Part shown: one piece after another, positions 1-6,450 of the stretch | Position numbering within the stretch: the stretch's first letter is position 1 | Layout: each line of letters starts with the position of its first letter | Source: Oscillospiraceae bacterium | Lineage (GTDB): Bacteria; Bacillota; Clostridia; Oscillospirales; CAG-272 | Assembly: GCA_009779295.1 (NCBI GenBank) | Contig: WREN01000041.1 | Span: forward strand, 1 to 11,405 | Reading direction: 5' to 3' | DNA: 11,405 bases | The notes under the pieces: generated by a model | Database searches by the model: none | What the model was told of the DNA's origin: nothing | Seen by the model: the letters and a program-made list of their open reading frames with translations, nothing else | Made by a program: the position numbers and the translations under genes

Positions 1-903
1 AAACATATATCCAAAACGATAATCACCATCCCGCGGGCGGCCATCTGTATAGACCGCCGCGTGCCAGTACGCATGTGGGTACGGAATAGGGATGTTTTCA
101 CTCAATATCTGATCGCGCGTAAAATAATACGCCAACCCTATATCGCCGTCATATTTGTTTATATTGTATATTGCGTAAGCGGCCTGCTCCGTCGGAACGT
201 CGTAATAATCGTAACCATCCGGCACAGGCGTGTCCGCTTTGTAAAACCGCCCTGCCAAGTAATGATTCTCCGAATCAACTTCATGTCCGTTGTGGTGCAT
301 AAACGCGCAATCGTAAGTTATATCCGCCGCGTATTTCTCCATTAACCCGTCCAAAGCAAGCATAAATTCATCCCTGCGCGCCCAAAGTTCATCCCATCCT
401 TCATTAGGCCACGCGTCAATGCCGATAAAACGCAGCTTGCCAAGCGTGCAGTATTCAAAATTTTCGCATGTTAATTTTATTCCCTGATCATTTTCCATAA
501 CGATTCTTGACATATTGAATCCTCCTTGAATAAATATTTTAATAGTAAAAGGGTTGAAGCACTTGAGTTTTTCGCCGTGCTTTTTCACACCCGACGGCGG
601 GATTCCGTGAAAACGCGCGAACGCTTTGGAAAAACTTTCTGACGTATCGTATTGATACCGCATAGCCACATCGTTGACTTTGCTCTTCGTGAGCAGCAAG
701 TCCAAACCGGCTGAACTTAACCGTCTGTTGCGGATATATTCGCCTACAGTCATACCTATTACCAAATGAAAAATAAGCTGAAAATGAGAGCTTGAGGCAT
801 AGGATTCGTTCGATATTTCGTCTATGTTAATATCGTCGGTCAAGTGTTTTTCGATGTAGTGAATAGCTTTCGACAAGCCTTGTATCCAGTTCACACGCGC
901 CAT
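1..903 (-). CDS. AraC-family regulator with GyrI-like effector-binding domain (3' partial)
   Basis: One-component transcriptional regulator; 301 codons are visible and the C-terminus lies beyond base 1. Residues about 8-106 form an AraC/XylS double helix-turn-helix (starts NWIQGLSKAIHYIEKHL; second helix region RYQYDTSESFSKAFARFHG, then IPPSG). Residues about 115-130 are the linker with an IQGG motif usual in this subfamily. From about residue 131 on is a GyrI-like/AraC effector-binding domain (GWDELWARRDEF; GYDYYDVPTEQAAYAIY). This N-terminal HTH plus C-terminal ligand domain order is typical of clostridial regulators that sense small hydrophobic or drug-like compounds; the ligand here is unknown. 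The start is uncertain. The ATG at 903 has AAAGG directly abutting it, whereas the in-frame GTG at 894 (VNWIQGL...) places the same SD 9 nt upstream and matches the family's usual N-terminus, so GTG may be the true start. Confidence 0.88.
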   Translation of the reverse strand, partial: MARVNWIQGLSKAIHYIEKHLTDDINIDEISNESYASSSHFQLIFHLVIGMTVGEYIRNRRLSSAGLDLLLTKSKVNDVAMRYQYDTSESFSKAFARFHGIPPSGVKKHGEKLKCFNPFTIKIFIQGGFNMSRIVMENDQGIKLTCENFEYCTLGKLRFIGIDAWPNEGWDELWARRDEFMLALDGLMEKYAADITYDCAFMHHNGHEVDSENHYLAGRFYKADTPVPDGYDYYDVPTEQAAYAIYNINKYDGDIGLAYYFTRDQILSENIPIPYPHAYWHAAVYTDGRPRDGDYRFGYMF

Positions 904-943
904 CCTTTCGAAAAGGAATCGAAGATTCCTTATGAATATTATA
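904..943 (-). promoter_or_regulatory. Promoter -10 and hairpin-forming leader of the AraC-type gene
   Basis: A perfect -10 TATAAT lies at 943-938. The -35 is poor (ATGACT with an 18-nt spacer is the best I find). The expected transcript start, near 931, coincides with a hairpin AAGGAATC-TTC-GATTCCTT (931-913). Directly downstream a second hairpin, TCCTTT-TCG-AAAGGA (917-903), can form and would cover the SD AAAGG. The two share the 917-913 segment and exclude each other. That this matters for expression is inference. Confidence 0.5.
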
Positions 944-992
944 CAACAACACAACCTAAAAAGTCATGTCTTAAAATCCGATGTTTTGTCCG

Positions 993-1991
993 TTACGCAA
1001 GCCAAATAGGATTTCCAATCGCTATAATTCCATTTCCATCGTGAATCTCCGCTCTATAAAACACACGCTTTTCGAGTTTAAGGGCAATTCTATTTTCTTG
1101 TATTGTACAAACTAAACCTCTGTCTGTATAAATGTTCAACGAATATGAATCTACGTTCAATACCGGAGGGAAAATGTCGCCGATGCTTACAAGAAGAACG
1201 TAATCCGTCGCGCACATCTTAATCCCAACCGCTCCTGCTGTGAAGTCGCCTTCGTGTACGCGCTGTACAAATTCCGCTCCGGATCTTTCCGTCAAGTAAA
1301 CCGTATTAACCGCAGTATTGTAAGTTTTTTCATGAGAATCGCTTCCCGCCGTTGCGTAGACTTTCTTGCCCGCGGCTAACAATTCCAGCCACAGTTTGTA
1401 GTTATCGGTGGTTTCGAGAGTTTCGGGCGCGCCGAGTATCACTTCTAAACCCGTTCTCTCGCCGTAATAATAATCAAGCGGGTCACCCGAAACCATGAGC
1501 TGCTTCGGGTGCGCGTGTACGAAAGCACCGCCGATGCTCCTGATGTACGCCGCGATCTCGCACATTCGCTCTTTTGTAAATGAAGGATATTGGAAGTTTT
1601 CGCCATCGAATTGAAATTCCGGAAAAGTTTCGAGAACTTTTTGCAGGTCGCCCTTGTCACGTAAAAGCATATTGTAGTGTATTTGACTGTAACTCGCGGC
1701 GTTCAAACCGTTTATCATCGTCCCCGCTTCGGAGCCGCCGATAAAAATCGCGTCGTCCCATTCGGGCAGAAACATATGCCTGACTTGTCTGTGATCCATC
1801 ACCGCGGCGAAATCAAGTTGCAGTTCCCTCATCATTCCAGGCCATTTGCCGATTTCCACCGAGCCGTCGCTCGTACCGCCCGAGTTTGTATGGACGTGGA
1901 GGTCGCCCCAATAGGGTTTCCTGCCGGCGTATTTCCGGTCAAGCGCGGAGAAGTCGGGGTTGGTTATGATTGTATGTAGGTCGTTTATCAT
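993..1991 (-). CDS. PHP-domain metal-dependent phosphoesterase-like protein
   Basis: 332-residue protein with the metal-binding motifs of the PHP (polymerase and histidinol phosphatase) superfamily in the usual order: D30-L-H32-V-H34, D66-H67, E88 (GGSEAG), HAHP 159-162 and GSDSH 216-220. These predict a di- or trinuclear metal site and phosphoester hydrolysis; the substrate cannot be read from sequence. It is a stand-alone PHP protein, not attached to a DNA polymerase, with about 90 extra C-terminal residues that look like a small beta domain. The ATG at 1991 is chosen because GAAAGG lies 10 nt upstream and a promoter sits at 2023-2051. A longer reading frame from 2072 would begin inside the rplL terminator and is rejected. 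The gene has its own promoter and is followed after about 90 nt by the AraC-type gene, so they may or may not be co-transcribed. Confidence 0.88.
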   Translation of the reverse strand: MINDLHTIITNPDFSALDRKYAGRKPYWGDLHVHTNSGGTSDGSVEIGKWPGMMRELQLDFAAVMDHRQVRHMFLPEWDDAIFIGGSEAGTMINGLNAASYSQIHYNMLLRDKGDLQKVLETFPEFQFDGENFQYPSFTKERMCEIAAYIRSIGGAFVHAHPKQLMVSGDPLDYYYGERTGLEVILGAPETLETTDNYKLWLELLAAGKKVYATAGSDSHEKTYNTAVNTVYLTERSGAEFVQRVHEGDFTAGAVGIKMCATDYVLLVSIGDIFPPVLNVDSYSLNIYTDRGLVCTIQENRIALKLEKRVFYRAEIHDGNGIIAIGNPIWLA

Positions 1992-2022
1992 TTTTTTGCA
2001 TCCTTTCAAATTTTTTATTTTC

Positions 2023-2051
2023 ATTATAAGTCTTTTTTGTGAACTTTTCAA
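2023..2051 (-). promoter_or_regulatory. Sigma-A promoter of the PHP gene
   Basis: TTGAAA (2051-2046), a 17-nt spacer and TATAAT (2028-2023). It gives an expected leader of about 25 nt before the ATG at 1991. It lies just past the rplL terminator, so the PHP gene is a separate transcription unit. Confidence 0.8.
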
Positions 2052-2056
2052 GGCAA

Positions 2057-2093
2057 TAAGAAAAAACAACACGCATAATTACGTGTCGTTTTA
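2057..2093 (-). terminator. Intrinsic terminator of rplJL
   Basis: Nine-pair stem AACGACACG / CGTGTTGTT (one G-T pair) with an 8-nt loop, followed on the minus strand by a T tract (TTTTTTC, then TT). It starts about 20 nt after the rplL stop codon and ends the ribosomal stalk operon. Confidence 0.85.
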
Positions 2094-2108
2094 TTGGAAT
2101 AAATACCC

Positions 2109-2486
2109 TTATTTAATTTCGACTTCCGCACCGGCTTCAACGAGTTTGGCTTTAAGCTCTTCGGCTTCTTCCTTGCTTGCGCCCTCTTTGAGCGCCTTCG
2201 GAGCGGCTTCAACTAAATCCTTCGCGTCTTTGAGACCGAGCCCTGTGAGTTCGCGTACAACTTTGATGACGTTGAGTTTGGACGCGCCTGCGCCTGTAAG
2301 TATAACGTCAAACTCTGTCTTCTCCTCTTCAACGGGAGCCGCTGCTACCGCCGGTCCGCCTGCTACCGCTACCGGAGCCGCTGAAACGCCGAATTCCGCT
2401 TCGAGCGCTTTCACGAGGTCAGCGAGTTCAAGTATTGTCAATGTTTTTATTTCTTCCAATAAGTTTGTGATTTTTTCGGATGCCAT
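2109..2486 (-). CDS. rplL: 50S ribosomal protein L7/L12
   Basis: 125-residue L7/L12, the multicopy stalk protein that binds L10 and recruits translation GTPases to the ribosome. The N-terminal dimerisation domain (residues about 3-35, KITNLLEEIKTLTILELADL) is followed by an Ala/Val/Pro-rich hinge (about 36-52) and the conserved C-terminal domain (EKTEFDVILTGAGASKLNVI, then KVVRELTGLGLKDAKDLVE). The length is normal for the family. SD GGAGGT lies 9 nt before the ATG. It is 36 bp downstream of rplJ in the same operon and is followed by a terminator, not by rpoB as in many bacteria. Confidence 0.98.
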   Translation of the reverse strand: MASEKITNLLEEIKTLTILELADLVKALEAEFGVSAAPVAVAGGPAVAAAPVEEEKTEFDVILTGAGASKLNVIKVVRELTGLGLKDAKDLVEAAPKALKEGASKEEAEELKAKLVEAGAEVEIK

Positions 2487-2522
2487 AATTTTTTTACCTC
2501 CATAATATTTTAATATAATTTT

Positions 2523-3050
2523 TTACGCTTCTTTTGGCGCAGGTTCTGCACCGCCGCCTGTTTCTTTATCGATTTTCGCCTGAAGGACGTAACACAATCC
2601 GTACAATGACGATTGCAGACTTCCCATCATCTTCACTATCAATGCTTCTTTGGACGGTATTTCCGCGAGCGCGTTGACTTCTTTCGCGTTTATCAATCTG
2701 CCTTCAACGAATCCCGCTTTGATTTCGAACTTTTCGATTTTTTCCGCAAATTCTTTCAAAATTTTCGCCGGAGCTATCGGGTCTTTGCCGCTCAATGCAA
2801 GTGCGGTCATGCCGACGAGATGTTCCTTCATCCCGCCGTAACCGGTTATATCAAACGCGCGCTCGGTCATTGAGTTTTTGTAAACTTTATATTCAACGCC
2901 CGCTTTACGCAGTTCAACGCGCATTCTTGTATCCTGATCGACGTTAATTCCGGTGTAAGTTACAACAACGCCCGCTGTTGAACCTTTGATTTTCTCGGCG
3001 AGTTTCGCCACGATCGCTTCTTTTTCCGCCAATATGCTTTTACTTGGCAT
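2523..3050 (-). CDS. rplJ: 50S ribosomal protein L10
   Basis: 175-residue L10, which anchors L7/L12 dimers to 23S rRNA as the stalk base. The N-terminal rRNA-binding domain starts MPSKSILAEKEAIVAKLAEK and contains the conserved YTGINVDQDTRMRVELRKAG and YKVYKNSMTERAF segments. The C-terminal helix that carries L7/L12 is followed by a short Gly/Pro/Ala tail. SD GGAGGTG lies about 9 nt before the ATG. Expression is probably autoregulated: L10, with L7/L12, is known to bind an mRNA leader of the type found just upstream (about 3085-3200). Confidence 0.98.
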   Translation of the reverse strand: MPSKSILAEKEAIVAKLAEKIKGSTAGVVVTYTGINVDQDTRMRVELRKAGVEYKVYKNSMTERAFDITGYGGMKEHLVGMTALALSGKDPIAPAKILKEFAEKIEKFEIKAGFVEGRLINAKEVNALAEIPSKEALIVKMMGSLQSSLYGLCYVLQAKIDKETGGGAEPAPKEA

Positions 3051-3084
3051 TTAATTTTTCACCTCCATAATATAAAAAATGCTT

Positions 3085-3200
3085 CCCGTTCCATAAACAT
3101 AAGGACGCGAAAAAGCATAATAATATCCTAATTTAGCTTTTTCCTCGGCAGGACTTATGCAAATTTGCATTGCAAATTTTTTGCCTGCTGTCTTTGGAAC
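3085..3200 (-). ncRNA. L10 (rplJL) ribosomal protein leader
   Basis: The leader between the promoter and rplJ has the layout of the Firmicute L10 leader: the conserved AAAGACAGCAGGC (3195-3183) and CCTGCCGAGG (3152-3143) segments, with GCAGG pairing to CCTGC, and a closing long-range helix GTTCC (3200-3196) with GGAAC (3102-3098). A further potential helix AAAAAGC / GCTTTTT lies between. Known role of the family: binding of L10 (with L7/L12) to repress its own operon. The boundaries are approximate and I could not run a covariance model. Confidence 0.85.
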
Positions 3201-3206
3201 TATATG

Positions 3207-3235
3207 ATTATATCACAATATTTTGCATTTGTCAA
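3207..3235 (-). promoter_or_regulatory. Consensus sigma-A promoter of rplJL
   Basis: TTGACA (3235-3230), exactly 17 nt, TATAAT (3212-3207). Both hexamers match the consensus perfectly, as expected for a ribosomal protein operon. Transcription should start near 3200, at the first base of the leader's closing helix. Confidence 0.92.
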
Positions 3236-3311
3236 GCAAAAATCAAAAAATATTGACAAAATTTAATAAAATCGTGAATCTGTTAGTCTTGATATTCTCA
3301 AAAAACAACAG

Positions 3312-3357
3312 AAAAAAATAACCGCCCCATTTAGCCGATGCGTACGGTTATTTTTTT
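3312..3357 (-). terminator. Intrinsic terminator, possibly bidirectional, after the 3436-4248 gene
   Basis: A stem AAATAACCG / CGGTTATTT with a run of seven A before it and seven T after it, so it can terminate on either strand. On the minus strand it ends the transcription unit containing the 3436-5314 genes and insulates the rplJL promoter 75 nt further on. Confidence 0.8.
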
Positions 3358-3377
3358 CTAAATAATCTGGAATGTTG

Positions 3378-3410
3378 AGGTCAACCGCGTTAGCGGTAAC
3401 ACCTTTACCG
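3378..3410 (-). other. Two overlapping, mutually exclusive small hairpins
   Basis: On the minus strand just after the stop of the 3436-4248 gene, CGGTAA-AGGTG-TTACCG (3410-3394) overlaps ACCGC-TAAC-GCGGT (3397-3384), the latter with possible flanking AGGT/ACCT pairs. No T run follows, so neither is an intrinsic terminator by itself. They may protect the 3' end of the mRNA or be a decayed repeat element. Confidence 0.4.
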
Positions 3411-3435
3411 TATTTTTATTATAGCTTAATTCTAA

Positions 3436-4248
3436 TTATTTATCAAGAGTAATTTCAAATATTTTATCATCAACCTTAGAATCTCTAATCGTCGTGTTCA
3501 TATTATATACGGTAACGTTATCGTATTTGGATTCCGCAGTAAGGATCAAGCCGTAATCGAATGAAATTTCGAGCTTTTCGGTCTGTTGCGGTATATCGTC
3601 GTATGTATACTCAACGCGGTAAATATTGTTTCTTACGTCACGAACGAGTTCGATTTTTAAATCTTCATTCAAAAATTCCGCAATCGAAGGCAAGCCGGAT
3701 TGATTTTCAAACGTGAATTCATCCGTTACCGAAAAAAATTTCGTCACAGGTTCGTCATAGGTTGTATAATCAGTTATAGCGACTACATTGCCGTCACAAA
3801 TCAATTTTCTGATTAAAACAGACTCACTGTCATAAGTATCAACACGGTATTTATCGTTTTTAACCCATATATCATGTTTATACGTTATTCTCCTGCCGTC
3901 GCTTTCGTTACGATAATATATTTGCTGCGTGAGCAAATATTCTTTAATATAAGGAGCGTCAGTCAAAAATTTTTTTAAATCTTCTTTGCTGATATCATAA
4001 TATACCGCTTGTTTTTCTTCGGCGGCGTTATTAAACAATTCAAACATTTTGTTGTCTATTTCGTTATAATTATGCGGCGTTTCGACGATTTCCGGATTGC
4101 CAAACAGATCAAGCAAAGACCGGGGTATTTCAATAATTTTTATTCGATACAATCCATATATAATTAATAAAAAAAATATAACAACAAACGCTATCAATGA
4201 AGCCGTCGATAAAACCATTAATCTTTTGTCATTGGGGTTTGTCTTCAT
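3436..4248 (-). CDS. Membrane-anchored extracytoplasmic protein of unknown function, perhaps LolA-like
   Basis: 270 residues. A short basic cytoplasmic N-terminus (MKTNPNDKRL) is followed by one hydrophobic helix at residues about 12-33 and an acidic extracytoplasmic domain. From about residue 118, alternating strands such as YKHDIWVKNDKYRVDTY and LICDGNVVAITDY resemble the half-barrel of LolA/LppX/MucB-type lipoprotein-sensing or carrier domains; this is a fold-level guess. There is no lipobox cysteine, so it is anchored by its helix. The ATG overlaps the end of the tagO/wecA-type gene by 20 nt in another frame, which implies translational coupling. The SD is weak (AAAGAG too close to the ATG), consistent with reliance on coupling. 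A role linked to envelope glycan or teichoic acid assembly is only suggested by this neighbour. Confidence 0.78.
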   Translation of the reverse strand: MKTNPNDKRLMVLSTASLIAFVVIFFLLIIYGLYRIKIIEIPRSLLDLFGNPEIVETPHNYNEIDNKMFELFNNAAEEKQAVYYDISKEDLKKFLTDAPYIKEYLLTQQIYYRNESDGRRITYKHDIWVKNDKYRVDTYDSESVLIRKLICDGNVVAITDYTTYDEPVTKFFSVTDEFTFENQSGLPSIAEFLNEDLKIELVRDVRNNIYRVEYTYDDIPQQTEKLEISFDYGLILTAESKYDNVTVYNMNTTIRDSKVDDKIFEITLDK

Positions 4249-5314
4249 CGCTCTTTACACCAAAATCAAAACCCGCCAAGTCGCGCGTCTTTTGACTCTT
4301 AACAATAAAGTAATTTATCACAAATGTTGCGACCCCGATAATTATTATCCCGATCGTTTTAATCCAAAGTTCATTCGCAAGCATTATAGCGGAAATTCCC
4401 AATATTCCGCTGATAGCGTATAAAATATGCACGGATTGTTTTTGGTTGAAGCCCATGTTTATAAGCCTGTGGTGGATATGACCTTTATCGGGCGTTGTGA
4501 ACGGATTTTTACCTTTCAACGTGCGCCTGATGATCGCGAACACGGTGTCAAACAGCGGCACTCCAAAAATAGACAGCGGTATCAAGAATGACATTACCAT
4601 GTTGAATTTGAATAAGCCTTCGATAGACAGCACGGCGAACGTATAGCCTAAGAACAACGCGCCCGAATCGCCCATGAAAATCTTCGCCGGATTCGAGTTG
4701 TACGGCAAAAATCCAAGGCATGAACCCGCCATTATCGCCATAACCAGCGCGAGCGCACCATTGTCGGATGTGGTTAATGTAACGAGCAGCAACGATATCG
4801 AACATATCGCCGACACGCCGCACGATAATCCGTCAAGCCCGTCGATGAAGTTTATCGCGTTGGTGAGACCCACGATCCAAAGGATAGTTATCGGTATTTC
4901 TAAATATCCGAACACGATATAATGACCGAACAGGTTGATGAATTCAATCGTCATTCCCTGCCATACCGCGATAAGTGCTACAAGTATTTGTACACCGAGT
5001 TTGAGGAACGCGTTGAGCCTGAAAATATCGTCAAGTACGCCCATCACCACAAGTATCAATCCGCCGAACCATATCGCGAGCAATGTCGGCGAATACTCCG
5101 CGAAAAGCATCGTCGCGGAAACGAATCCGATAAAGATAGCCAGTCCGCCGATACGCGGAGTTGGTTCTTTGTGCATACGCCTGTCGTCTCTTTTCGGGTC
5201 GTCTATCGCGCCGATTTTAAATGCGATAACCCGTACCACAGGCGTAGTTGTAAACGCTATCAGGAACGCGAATAACATTCCCGCGCAGCCGAATATAATT
5301 TTAACAATATCCAT
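4229..5314 (-). CDS. wecA: Polyprenyl-phosphate N-acetylglucosamine-1-phosphate transferase, TagO/WecA family
   Basis: 361-residue multi-pass membrane enzyme of the MraY/WecA/TagO family. It transfers a sugar 1-phosphate from a UDP-sugar to undecaprenyl phosphate on the cytoplasmic membrane face, the first step of teichoic acid or other surface glycan synthesis. Visible motifs: RRMHKEPTPRIGG (45-57), which marks the WecA/TagO branch and not MraY; the Asp pair D95-D96 (GVLDDIFRL); NFIDGLDG (155-162); MGDSG (214-218); and the cytoplasmic loop PDKGHIHHRL with HIHH at 279-282. About ten hydrophobic segments are evident. The exact UDP-sugar cannot be fixed; in a Gram-positive host the name tagO would be equally apt. 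SD GAGGT lies about 11 nt before the ATG. I see no good promoter between the 5338-5463 repeat and the gene, so read-through from trpS is possible. Confidence 0.93.
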   Translation of the reverse strand: MDIVKIIFGCAGMLFAFLIAFTTTPVVRVIAFKIGAIDDPKRDDRRMHKEPTPRIGGLAIFIGFVSATMLFAEYSPTLLAIWFGGLILVVMGVLDDIFRLNAFLKLGVQILVALIAVWQGMTIEFINLFGHYIVFGYLEIPITILWIVGLTNAINFIDGLDGLSCGVSAICSISLLLVTLTTSDNGALALVMAIMAGSCLGFLPYNSNPAKIFMGDSGALFLGYTFAVLSIEGLFKFNMVMSFLIPLSIFGVPLFDTVFAIIRRTLKGKNPFTTPDKGHIHHRLINMGFNQKQSVHILYAISGILGISAIMLANELWIKTIGIIIIGVATFVINYFIVKSQKTRDLAGFDFGVKSDEDKPQ

Positions 5315-5337
5315 GATTTTTTAATACCTCACAATTC

Positions 5338-5463
5338 AATCCCCCCTGTCAACTGCGGTTGACATCCCCCCTTTAACAAGGGAGGGAAGGAACAATTATA
5401 TATTTCTTTTCTCTCCCTCCCTTGTTAAAGGGGGGATGTCAACCGCAGTTGACAGGGGGGATT
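5338..5463. repeat. 50-bp perfect inverted-repeat element, copy 1
   Basis: Left arm 5338-5387 and right arm 5414-5463 are exact reverse complements (50 of 50), separated by a 26-nt A/T-rich loop. Each arm also contains its own smaller palindrome: TGTCAAC-TGCG-GTTGACA (5347-5364) and TGTCAAC-CGCA-GTTGACA (5437-5454). The element can therefore fold either as one long hairpin or as a cloverleaf: outer C6/G6 stem, two side hairpins, inner stem with AAGGGAGGG-type ends. It fills the gap between trpS (stop 3 bp away) and the tagO/wecA-type gene (start 24 bp away). There is no coding capacity and no obvious target-site duplication. It resembles a MITE-like or REP-like intergenic element and is related to copy 3 at 10088-10228. 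Confidence 0.93.
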
Positions 5464-5466
5464 CCG

Positions 5467-6450
5467 TTACACCACAAACCCCACCCGTTTTTGTATCTTC
5501 GCCAAGGTTTTACTTGCTATTCTCGACGCGGATTCCGCGCCTTTTTTCATTATACCCTCAAGATACGCTTTATCGCCCATGAGTTCGCCGATCTTCTTCT
5601 GTACCGGCGCGAGTCCGTCCGCGACGACTTCGCCGACCGCGGATTTAAAATCGCCGTAGCCGCGTCCGTCGAACCCTTTTTCAATGTCGTCGAAACTTTT
5701 TCCCGTGAAGCATGAATAGATCGTCATCAGGTTATTAATGCCGTCCTTGCCGTCCGCGAAACGAACGCTCGTGTCCGAATCCGTTACGGCGCGCTTGAAT
5801 CTCTTGATTATCACATCACGGCTGTCGAGCAAGGCGATGTACGAGTTCGGATTTTCGTCTGACTTGCTCATCTTTTTCTCCGGCTCAACCAGCGACATAA
5901 TCTTCGTGCCGATTTTTGGGATGTAACCCTCCGGTACTATGAATGTTTCGCCGTAAACCGCGTTGAACCGCTCTGCAACGTCGCGCGTGAGTTCGATGTG
6001 CTGTTTCTGATCCTGCCCGACGGGAACCAAGTCCGCCTGATACAACAGTATGTCCGCCGCCATCAGCACCGGATACGTGAATAGTCCGGCGTTGATATTC
6101 TGCTCGTTCTTCGCGCTCTTGTCTTTAAACTGCGTCATGCGTGAAAGCTCGCCGAACATCGTAGAGCAACCTAAAATCCACGCGAGTTCGGCGTGCGCCG
6201 GAACGTGGCTCTGCACGAAGAGGACGTTCTTGTCGGGGTCAAGTCCGCACGCGATATAAGTCGCCAACGTTTTATACGTACGGTTCCGCAAATCCATGGG
6301 GACTTGTTTGACGGTTATCGCGTGCATATCGACAACACAATAAATACAATTAAATTCTTCCTGTAACTTGTTCCAATTAATAATCGCGCCGAGATAATTG
6401 CCAATATTTAAATCGCCGCTCGGCTGGATACCTGAAAAGATCGTTTTCAT
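5467..6450 (-). CDS. trpS: Tryptophanyl-tRNA synthetase
   Basis: 327-residue class I aminoacyl-tRNA synthetase that charges tRNA-Trp in the cytoplasm. The N-terminal IFSGIQPSGDLNIGNYLGA carries the HIGH-type ATP motif in the N-I-G-N form (15-18). PVGQDQKQHIELTRDVAERF is the conserved tryptophan/dimer region, and KKMSKS (192-197) is the KMSKS loop. The length fits the bacterial enzyme. The start is the ATG at 6450: it overlaps the aminotransferase stop as ATGA, with GGGAGG about 9 nt upstream. The reading frame stays open upstream to 6654, but that stretch is only a shadow of the aminotransferase gene. There is no T-box leader at this gene, which depends on the upstream gene for transcription and probably on translational coupling. 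Confidence 0.97.
   Translation of the reverse strand: MKTIFSGIQPSGDLNIGNYLGAIINWNKLQEEFNCIYCVVDMHAITVKQVPMDLRNRTYKTLATYIACGLDPDKNVLFVQSHVPAHAELAWILGCSTMFGELSRMTQFKDKSAKNEQNINAGLFTYPVLMAADILLYQADLVPVGQDQKQHIELTRDVAERFNAVYGETFIVPEGYIPKIGTKIMSLVEPEKKMSKSDENPNSYIALLDSRDVIIKRFKRAVTDSDTSVRFADGKDGINNLMTIYSCFTGKSFDDIEKGFDGRGYGDFKSAVGEVVADGLAPVQKKIGELMGDKAYLEGIMKKGAESASRIASKTLAKIQKRVGFVV

Noticed and set aside
61..345. Plus-strand reading frame of 94 codons
   Set aside because: It lies antisense to the clear AraC-type gene, and its protein is basic, low-complexity and without family features.
1992..2072. N-terminal extension of the PHP protein starting at 2072
   Set aside because: It would start within the rplL terminator and run through the PHP promoter; the ATG at 1991 has a proper SD.
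1960..2505. Long plus-strand frame of 181 codons (Ser/Ala-rich)
   Set aside because: It is antisense to rplL; the composition is that of the complement of an Ala/Glu-rich gene.
5395..5428. Promoter inside the loop of repeat copy 1 for the tagO/wecA-type gene
   Set aside because: TATAAT is present but the nearest -35-like hexamer (TTAACA) is 22 nt away; the 17-nt position reads AAGGGA.
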